Shown: positions 57,541-64,000 of the stretch, piece by piece | Position numbering within the stretch: the first letter of the stretch is position 1 | Layout: each line of letters starts with the position of its first letter | From: Candidatus Poribacteria bacterium | GTDB taxonomy: Bacteria; Poribacteria; WGA-4E; WGA-3G | Reading direction: 5' to 3' | Assembly: GCA_022825825.1 (NCBI GenBank) | Contig: JAJDWA010000034.1 | Coordinates: 1-64,000, forward strand | Length of the DNA stretch: 64,000 nucleotides | The notes under the pieces: generated by a model | The model's input: the letters and a program-made list of their open reading frames with translations, nothing else | What the model was told of the DNA's origin: nothing | Database searches by the model: none | Position numbers and translations under genes: made by a program

Positions 57541-57963
57541 TTTACACCTCGCATTCAAGACTTAATTCTTAGATTGTATATCAATACTATTATACTATTA
57601 TACAATTTTATAAGTATTAAGTCAATTAAAATGTTCATAAGATAAATCATGTATGTGAATTTGAAGTTGCTTCATAGTATTACTAACCCCTTCAAACTTG
57701 AACCTTCATTTTCTGATACAACCAAAAGAATATTTCCTTCATAAAACGCAAAAGCATTGAAATTTAATGTAACCTGATTGATTGGAAACACGTTTATATT
57801 TGGGGCAAATTGCCATCATAAGAAGTATTATACCACAGATCAATTTCATTAACAACTTTTTTCGGCACTTTTTTATGTGTTTTTCATGTGTTTTTCATGT
57901 GTTTTTCTTGAAAGAAACGAAATTCTGTCTTATCACGTTTCAGTATTATCAATCTGTAACTTC

Positions 57964-58037
57964 GAGGTCATAGATTGTTAATCGTCTTGCGATCAGCCTT
58001 GAGGTCATAGATTGTTAATCGTCTTGCGATCAGCCTT
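57964..58037. repeat. Perfect 37-bp tandem duplication
   Basis: GAGGTCATAGATTGTTAATCGTCTTGCGATCAGCCTT repeated twice head to tail. Confidence 0.95.
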
Positions 58038-58097
58038 GTAGTGGACGGGTCATCGGTGCTGATTGCGTTTTAGAAAATTCTCACAAGTCATAAACTA

Positions 58098-58133
58098 CTA
58101 ATCGTTTTAAATAATCTAATCGTTTTAAATAAT
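58098..58133. repeat. 18-bp tandem duplication
   Basis: CTAATCGTTTTAAATAAT twice head to tail. Confidence 0.9.
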
Positions 58134-58257
58134 GTGTTGTTTTTATTAACGATATGATAATTTTAATATTTTCGTCAAAAAGTACTCATTGCAGCTCTTA
58201 TTGTAGGGAGCAGACTCTGTGATCGCCCGTTGGTTCCACATCTGAAAATGGGTCGTT

Positions 58258-58309
58258 ATAAAAGATTAGAACCGAGTTTTTACCTAAAAACTCGGTTCTA
58301 ATCTTTTAT
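58258..58309. terminator. Perfect 25-bp-stem hairpin, probable terminator for the VOC gene
   Basis: ATAAAAGATTAGAACCGAGTTTTTA-CC-TAAAAACTCGGTTCTAATCTTTTAT, downstream of the minus-strand gene ending at 58326. Confidence 0.7.
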
Positions 58310-58325
58310 CCGATAACGGACTAGG

Positions 58326-58748
58326 CTATGCTTGTGTATGGCATGCCATAATGTCCCAAGTGATACCGAATTTGTCAGTACATTTGCCGTAGTAGGAACC
58401 CCAGAACACATCGCCCATCGGCATTATCACTTTGCCGCCATTAGATATTTTCGCAAAGATTTCGTCTGCATGCGATCTTTCACCCGTCTCAAAGCAGAGC
58501 GAGAAGTTGTTACCTGGAACGCGTGGCGGCCCGAACGATGAACAGGTGTCGCTGCCCATCAGAACATTGGAACCAATTGGAAGGGAAACGTGCATGATAC
58601 GATCAAGGTCTTCCTCAGCAACGCCAAGGTCTTCTGGTGCTTCACGGAATGTTGAAATGTTCATGAACTCGCCACCGAAAACAGAGCGATAGAATTCAAA
58701 CGCTTCGCGGCATTCATTGTTGAAGGTTAAGTAGGGGTTGAGTATCAT
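58326..58748 (-). CDS. VOC family protein, PhnB-like
   Basis: MILNPYLTFNNECREAFEFYRSVFGGEF...MPMGDVFWGSYYGKCTDKFGITWDIM. Confidence 0.92.
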   Translation of the reverse strand: MILNPYLTFNNECREAFEFYRSVFGGEFMNISTFREAPEDLGVAEEDLDRIMHVSLPIGSNVLMGSDTCSSFGPPRVPGNNFSLCFETGERSHADEIFAKISNGGKVIMPMGDVFWGSYYGKCTDKFGITWDIMACHTQA

Positions 58749-58889
58749 TATCTTCTCCTAAAAAGTGATTGTAATTAATTATTGCAGGTTGTTAAACCTA
58801 TCCATATATAACACGTTTTGGAAGTTATTTTAGTTTCAATTTTGAACCATCTGTAGGGCGGGCAAATTAATATTTGTGAAAATATCACT

Positions 58890-58965
58890 GTAGGGCGGGG
58901 TCCCTGTGCCCCGCCATCGCATAGGATGTGCCAAGCAATGGGCGGGCACAGGGACCCGCCCCTAC
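58890..58965. repeat. Inverted repeat
   Basis: GTAGGGCGGGGTCCCTGTGCCCCGCC (58890-58915) and GGGCGGGCACAGGGACCCGCCCCTAC (about 58940-58964). Confidence 0.85.
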
Positions 58966-59088
58966 AATAAAAGTTGGACAGTTTTTGCCAAAAACTTTAC
59001 ACACTCGATTGAGCATTTCCTCTTGCAATCACACACCAATTCACATATAATTGGCATTACAAAAAACACCCGAAAACATAAAGGGAAC

Positions 59089-62000
59089 ATGATGCCCGAT
59101 CTTAATATCAAACCCACGCACAAACCGATCAAAACATACTACGCGGAACTCGCAAAATACGCACAACTCGGTGCAGAAAACGAGGGCAGCGTCCGCGCTG
59201 CATTCCAAAGCCTACTCCAACACTATTGCGGACAATCCAACTTCACACTCCTTTGCGAAAAGACACTCCACACCGCAGACAACAGACGTATCACCCCCGA
59301 TGGTGAAGTCGTCGACGCTTACGGGTTACCGCACGGCTATTGGGAAGCAAAAGATTCACAGGACGACCTACACATTGAGGCAAACAAAAAATTCGCGGCA
59401 GGTTACCCCTCCAAAAACATTGTGCTGCAATCACCGACACATGCACTCCTCTATCAAAACGGGCAGCTACAGCTTGACTTAGACATCACCGATTCGCAAA
59501 ACCTTGTGCATGTACTCCATACCTTCTTTGCGTATCGTGAAGAGAACATCTCGGCATGGCATGCAGCCGTTGTAGAATTCAGAGAGATTGTCCCCGAACT
59601 CGGTGAGAAACTGGCGGCGTTAATAGAAACTGAACGCCAAAACAATCCACATTTTCATGACGCGTTCTCCAAATTCCATCAACAGTGCCAAACCTCTATC
59701 AACCCGAACCTATCCATCGCAGCAGTGGAAGAGATGCTTATCCAACATCTGCTAACTGAACGGATTTTCGCAACGATATTTGATAACCGCGACTTTACAC
59801 GTCGAAATATCATCGCACGTGAAATTGAAACCGTCATTGACGTTCTGACCGAACGCACCCTCAACCGCTCTGAATTTCTTCGCCCCTTGAACCCGTTTTA
59901 CGTGGCAATAGAGAAAACCGCCCTCACTATTACCGATTTCTCACAGAAACAGGGATTTCTGAATACCGTTTATGAACAGTTTTTTCAAGGGTTCTCCGTG
60001 AAGGTAGCAGACACACACGGCATCGTCTACACACCGCAACCGATTGTGGATTTTATGGTGAAAAGCGTTGAACATATCTTGCAGACAGAGTTTAACCGTT
60101 CTATGTCCGATAGTGGTGTGCATATCATTGACCCGTTTGTTGGTACAGGCAACTTTATTGTCCGCATTATGCAGGAACTTGACCCGATTGCGTTAGAACG
60201 GAAATACACTGCCGACCCGCCAGAACTCCAGTGCAATGAGGTGATGCTACTGCCATACTATATTGCTAGTCTGAACATAGAACATCAGTTTTTCACTGCC
60301 ACGAACCGATACGCCTCTTTTGAGGGTATCTGTCTTGTGGATACTTTTGAGGTGGCAGAGGAACGCCAGATGTCCCTATTCGCGCCTGAAAATACCGCGC
60401 GCGTTGAAAAGCAGAAGCAGACACCGATGTTCGTGGTTATCGGCAATCCACCTTACAATATGGGACAGGTGAATGAGAACGACAACAACAAAAATCGCAA
60501 ATATGAGACGATGGACAAACGGGTTGCAGAAACTTATGTAAAGGATTCCGCAGCAACGAACAGAAATAAACTCTACGATCCATACATAAAAGCGATTCGG
60601 TGGGGATTAGACAGAATTGGTGAGGAGGGGATTGTCGCCTATATTACAAACAACAGTTTTCTTGATGGTGTAGCATTTGACGGTATGCGGAAACACCTTG
60701 CAGATGATTGCGATGCAATTTACGTGCTTGATTTAGGTGGGAATGCAAGGAAAGGTTTGAAGGTGTCCGATGCCAATGTGTTTGGGATTCGCGTTGGTGT
60801 AAGTATCAACCTGTTTGTTAAGAAAAAGAATGACTCATCAGAAACCCCGCGTCTCTTTTACTATCGCTCCGATGACTTGTGGAACAAAAAACAAAAATTT
60901 GACTTTCTCAATGAACGTCAACATGCAGGCGGTATAGAGTGGCAACCGATTCAACCGGATGCACGACATACGTGGCTTACTGAAGGACTCCACGCCGAGT
61001 TTGACACTTTCATTCCGATGGGGACTAAGGAAGCAAAGACAGTGAAGGAAGCGGGGGTAAATGTAATTTTCAAAATCTATAGTTATGGGGTTTGCACGGG
61101 TCGCGATGCATGGGTGTGCAACTTTAACCGAGATGCACTCACTGAAAATATAAGCATGATGATTGAAAATTATAACGCAGAAGTTTCACGTTGGGCACAA
61201 AGGACGGACCGGGAAATCAAACTCGATGATTTCGTGGTGTCTGATAACAGAAAAATTAAGTGGACTTCAAGCTTAAAACAGCATCTAAAAAGTGGACAAA
61301 CCGCAGAATTTGCAGATACTAAAATTCGACAGTCGTTTTACCGTCCTTTCACAAAATTAAATCTTTTTTTCGATCGTGTTATGAATCAGAGAGTTCATGT
61401 TTTTCCATCCTTCTTTCCTAACACGAAAACAGAAACCGAAAATCGCATGGTATGGCTCAAAGTTGGGAAAGATTGGCCAATGTTTGCACTGATGACAAAC
61501 AAACTTTCTGATGCCTTGCCTCAAGGTGGTTCTCAATGCTTCCCCTTCTACACCTACGACGAAGACGGCACAAACCGAAAAGAGAACATCACCGATTGGG
61601 CATTAGCACAGTTCCGCACACACTACAAAGACGATTCCATCAGCAAGTGGGACATCTTCCACTATAACTACGGCATCCTGCATCATCCTGAGTATCGTGA
61701 AAAGTATCAGGCGAACCTCAAACGCGATCTACCGCATATCCCTTTTGCCTCATCTATCGAAGCTTTTTGGGGTTTTGCCAACGCAGGCGCGCGGTTAGCA
61801 GACATCCACGTCAACTACGAATCCCAATCCGAATACGATAAACTAAAGTTAATCCAAAACCCAGACGTTCCGCTCAATTGGCGTGTTGAGAAGATGAAGC
61901 TTGCCAAAGACAAAACCTCTCTCGTCTATAACGATTTTCTCACACTTGACGGTATCCCCGCAAAAGCGTTTGAGTATCGGCTTGGTACCCGTTCTGCGTT

Positions 62001-62169
62001 GGAATGGGTTATCAATCAGTCCTGCGTAAAGACTGATAAACGCAGCGGCATCGTCAACGATCCTAATCGTGCGAATGATCCACAGTATATTGTGCGGTTG
62101 CTTGGGCAGGTGATTACTGTGAGCTTAGAGACGGTGGATATTGTTGGGGGTTTGCCTGGGTTGGAATAG
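59089..62169 (+). CDS. Nuclease-DNA methyltransferase (Type ISP-like restriction-modification protein, second paralogue)
   Basis: GYWEAKDSQDDL, IIDPFVGTGNFIVRIMQEL, VVIGNPPYNMGQVNENDNNKNRKYETMDKRV; ORF track starts at 58906, but ATG 59089 follows AAAGGGA and aligns with the paralogue start. Confidence 0.9.
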   Translation: MMPDLNIKPTHKPIKTYYAELAKYAQLGAENEGSVRAAFQSLLQHYCGQSNFTLLCEKTLHTADNRRITPDGEVVDAYGLPHGYWEAKDSQDDLHIEANKKFAAGYPSKNIVLQSPTHALLYQNGQLQLDLDITDSQNLVHVLHTFFAYREENISAWHAAVVEFREIVPELGEKLAALIETERQNNPHFHDAFSKFHQQCQTSINPNLSIAAVEEMLIQHLLTERIFATIFDNRDFTRRNIIAREIETVIDVLTERTLNRSEFLRPLNPFYVAIEKTALTITDFSQKQGFLNTVYEQFFQGFSVKVADTHGIVYTPQPIVDFMVKSVEHILQTEFNRSMSDSGVHIIDPFVGTGNFIVRIMQELDPIALERKYTADPPELQCNEVMLLPYYIASLNIEHQFFTATNRYASFEGICLVDTFEVAEERQMSLFAPENTARVEKQKQTPMFVVIGNPPYNMGQVNENDNNKNRKYETMDKRVAETYVKDSAATNRNKLYDPYIKAIRWGLDRIGEEGIVAYITNNSFLDGVAFDGMRKHLADDCDAIYVLDLGGNARKGLKVSDANVFGIRVGVSINLFVKKKNDSSETPRLFYYRSDDLWNKKQKFDFLNERQHAGGIEWQPIQPDARHTWLTEGLHAEFDTFIPMGTKEAKTVKEAGVNVIFKIYSYGVCTGRDAWVCNFNRDALTENISMMIENYNAEVSRWAQRTDREIKLDDFVVSDNRKIKWTSSLKQHLKSGQTAEFADTKIRQSFYRPFTKLNLFFDRVMNQRVHVFPSFFPNTKTETENRMVWLKVGKDWPMFALMTNKLSDALPQGGSQCFPFYTYDEDGTNRKENITDWALAQFRTHYKDDSISKWDIFHYNYGILHHPEYREKYQANLKRDLPHIPFASSIEAFWGFANAGARLADIHVNYESQSEYDKLKLIQNPDVPLNWRVEKMKLAKDKTSLVYNDFLTLDGIPAKAFEYRLGTRSALEWVINQSCVKTDKRSGIVNDPNRANDPQYIVRLLGQVITVSLETVDIVGGLPGLE

Positions 62170-62323
62170 TCCGCACGTGCCGTGTGCTGTAATCTGTATT
62201 TCTTGATTCTCTCTGTGGAATATGGTATTATTTTGTAAACGGTTGATTCTGATGGCGCAAGTTGGAAGAATTTCCGTAAAAGATAATGGTACATAGGTAA
62301 TTGCGGAGATTAGCAAATCCAAC

Positions 62324-62728
62324 ATGTCAAACGTAAAAATCAAGTGGCTTATATACACGGTTCTCGTAGGACTAATTCCTGTTCTTTCACGAGCATTGAT
62401 ATGGTTCATATCCCAAAATCGAACTATGGACTTTTTCAACGCTGCCGATTTTGTGGTGTTTGGATTGATTCTGCATATATCTAATATCAACGAGATAGAA
62501 CATTTTGATGATCCAGAAAGGTCATGGAAAACAACGCATAATGGAATTTCGATTGCCTTTATATCATTTTATAGTGTTTTATTCGCTTGTTCCTTATTAG
62601 GGCAATCGAACCCAGGGTTAATTGATATGGGAGCAATGAAATATGCTGCTATAGCTTTAAGTCTCACATCATTTGGCATCAGTTACTCTGTATATCGCAG
62701 AATCGCAAAACTAAGACAAGACACATAG
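62324..62728 (+). CDS. Small membrane protein of unknown function
   Basis: 134 aa, about four hydrophobic helices. Confidence 0.6.
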   Translation: MSNVKIKWLIYTVLVGLIPVLSRALIWFISQNRTMDFFNAADFVVFGLILHISNINEIEHFDDPERSWKTTHNGISIAFISFYSVLFACSLLGQSNPGLIDMGAMKYAAIALSLTSFGISYSVYRRIAKLRQDT

Positions 62729-62804
62729 AAATTTTAAAAAATTTAATCTGTTTCTTTTTGTTATTCAATCATTGATAAGGTAAATTCTAATTGAGGAAAA
62801 TCAA

Positions 62805-62939
62805 ATGAACACAATAATTGTCGTTACATCTTCACTTTTGGCTGCAGTAGGCATCAGTTTTTCTATCTGGACTCTCATAGATACAAGAAAACGGTATAAT
62901 GAAAAACGGACTAAGGGAAAACACCGCGCAGAAGATTAA
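62805..62939 (+). CDS. 44-aa single-pass membrane protein
   Basis: MNTIIVVTSSLLAAVGISFSIWTLIDTRKRYNEKRTKGKHRAED; ATG preceded by TTGAGGAAAATCAA; below the ORF-track length cutoff. Confidence 0.55.
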   Translation: MNTIIVVTSSLLAAVGISFSIWTLIDTRKRYNEKRTKGKHRAED

Positions 62940-63039
62940 GAGTCCTATCTATCTGGCAACCCTATAAATCCTGCCGAATGCAGCATGTGCATTCGGCATT
63001 GATTTAGTGCTTTATAGGTTTTATGGTAAGGTGGTATTT

Positions 63040-63804
63040 ATGGGAATCATAGGCTGGTTAAACGCAAACAGTGGCGCGGTCATAGGGATTGCTATTGGCG
63101 TGTTCGTGATTTTCGCAAGTTACTATGTCTATCTGATGTGGCGGCTACTAAAAGCGAACAACGCGCCGGAAATAGTTGTCTCCTTACGTCTTCACGAAGT
63201 GCACGTTAACCTTGTCCTACTCTGCATAGAAAACATAGGGACAGGCGCAGCTCGTGACCTACAGTTCACAATAAATCCCCCTTCTATACCTAATCTTGAT
63301 ATACCATTTGAGAAGATCGGTTTTCTCCAAAATGGGATTGCCTACTTTGAACAGGGACGAAAGATAGAACAGTTTATCGTAAGCGTAACAAACAAGTTAG
63401 ATGAATTAAAACAGACACCTTTTGAGGTTGCTATTACGTATAGAGATTCAGTTAATCATAAACATGAGCGTGCTTTTCATCTTGATTTTGGTGTGAACGA
63501 AGGCATGGCACAGATTGGCAAACCGCCGCTTTTTGAGATAGCCGAAGCTGTCAAGGACATTAAGAAGGACCTACACAATGTAACCACTGGCATCCGTAAA
63601 CCCGTTATTCTTACGGAATCAGCGTCTGAGCATCGCATACGGAATCATACTGACTTTTTGGAGAGTCGGATAAGCGAATTCCCTCCTAATATTCAAGAGA
63701 GAATTTTACAGAAATTAGAATTTTTTATTGATGATCAAGATCGGGAAATGCGTGAAAAATCGCGGAATGATGAGGACACAACTTCAGACGAGAATTCGTC
63801 ATAA
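63040..63804 (+). CDS. Membrane-anchored protein of unknown function
   Basis: ORF 63007..63804; MGIIGWLNANSGAVIGIAIGVFVIFASYYVYLMWRLLK single TM helix then soluble domain; ATG 63040 likely start. Confidence 0.65.
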   Translation: MGIIGWLNANSGAVIGIAIGVFVIFASYYVYLMWRLLKANNAPEIVVSLRLHEVHVNLVLLCIENIGTGAARDLQFTINPPSIPNLDIPFEKIGFLQNGIAYFEQGRKIEQFIVSVTNKLDELKQTPFEVAITYRDSVNHKHERAFHLDFGVNEGMAQIGKPPLFEIAEAVKDIKKDLHNVTTGIRKPVILTESASEHRIRNHTDFLESRISEFPPNIQERILQKLEFFIDDQDREMREKSRNDEDTTSDENSS

Positions 63805-63820
63805 ATAGGAGATGAAATAG

Positions 63821-64000
63821 ATGACAGTTACAGTTCATATCTTCCCCGATGAACAGTTATTATTGGAAGTTCCTGACGAGACAAATGCAGTACTAACACA
63901 CAACAATTCGCAATTATCAGTTGATGAACGTATGGCTCTATTGGAACAGATTGCAGACAAATTTATGGAATTTGTCGGTCCTGATTTCCAACCGTTATCT
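63821..64000 (+). CDS. Partial CDS running off the window
   Basis: MTVTVHIFPDEQLLLEVPDETNAVLTHNNSQLSVDERMALLEQIADKFMEFVGPDFQPLS...; open to window end, upstream AGGAGATG. Confidence 0.65.
   Translation, partial: MTVTVHIFPDEQLLLEVPDETNAVLTHNNSQLSVDERMALLEQIADKFMEFVGPDFQPLS

Noticed and set aside
57964-58037. Possible CRISPR array from a 37-bp repeat
   Set aside because: Only two copies, directly abutting with no spacers, and no Cas-like ORFs in the window.
58906-59088. Upstream extension of the second RM ORF as coding
   Set aside because: The extension runs through an intergenic inverted repeat; ATG 59089 has an RBS and aligns with the paralogue N-terminus.
1-64000. tRNA or rRNA genes
   Set aside because: No convincing cloverleaf T-arm/acceptor pattern or rRNA core sequence was recognised by eye; a tRNAscan-SE/Infernal run would be decisive.

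Overview
Bacterial chromosomal window, gene-dense on both strands. No rRNA or tRNA gene was recognised. The mix of secreted beta-propellers, a sulfatase, phytanoyl-CoA dioxygenase, TPR proteins and many short palindromic intergenic elements resembles Candidatus Poribacteria; that taxon guess is inference only. Housekeeping anchors are secA, sppA, dusB, dapF and dapA, plus an exopolysaccharide segment (sugar transferase, CapD-like epimerase, glycosyltransferase). Accessory content includes two paralogous nuclease-methyltransferase proteins (Type ISP-like, no helicase) about 39 kb apart with a third gene fragment, a DUF6602 protein, a beta-class DNA methyltransferase fused to an Mrr-like nuclease, and several toxin-antitoxin remnants or variants. 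The most interesting candidates are: (1) a canonical cobalamin riboswitch plus intrinsic terminator upstream of a secreted beta-propeller/dockerin protein, followed on the same strand by a lipoprotein with an S-component-like membrane domain, a second propeller and a TonB-dependent receptor, i.e. a possible undescribed corrinoid uptake locus; (2) a HigB-like toxin paired with a protein in which a HigA-type N-terminal segment is joined to TPR repeats instead of an HTH; (3) a toxin next to an intact HicB-like antitoxin, inactivated by an in-frame stop and loss of its start codon; (4) several families of miniature elements and fixed-loop/variable-stem hairpins, one a 219-bp element with 17-bp terminal inverted repeats and a 9-bp target duplication. 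All calls are from reading the sequence; no database search was run.
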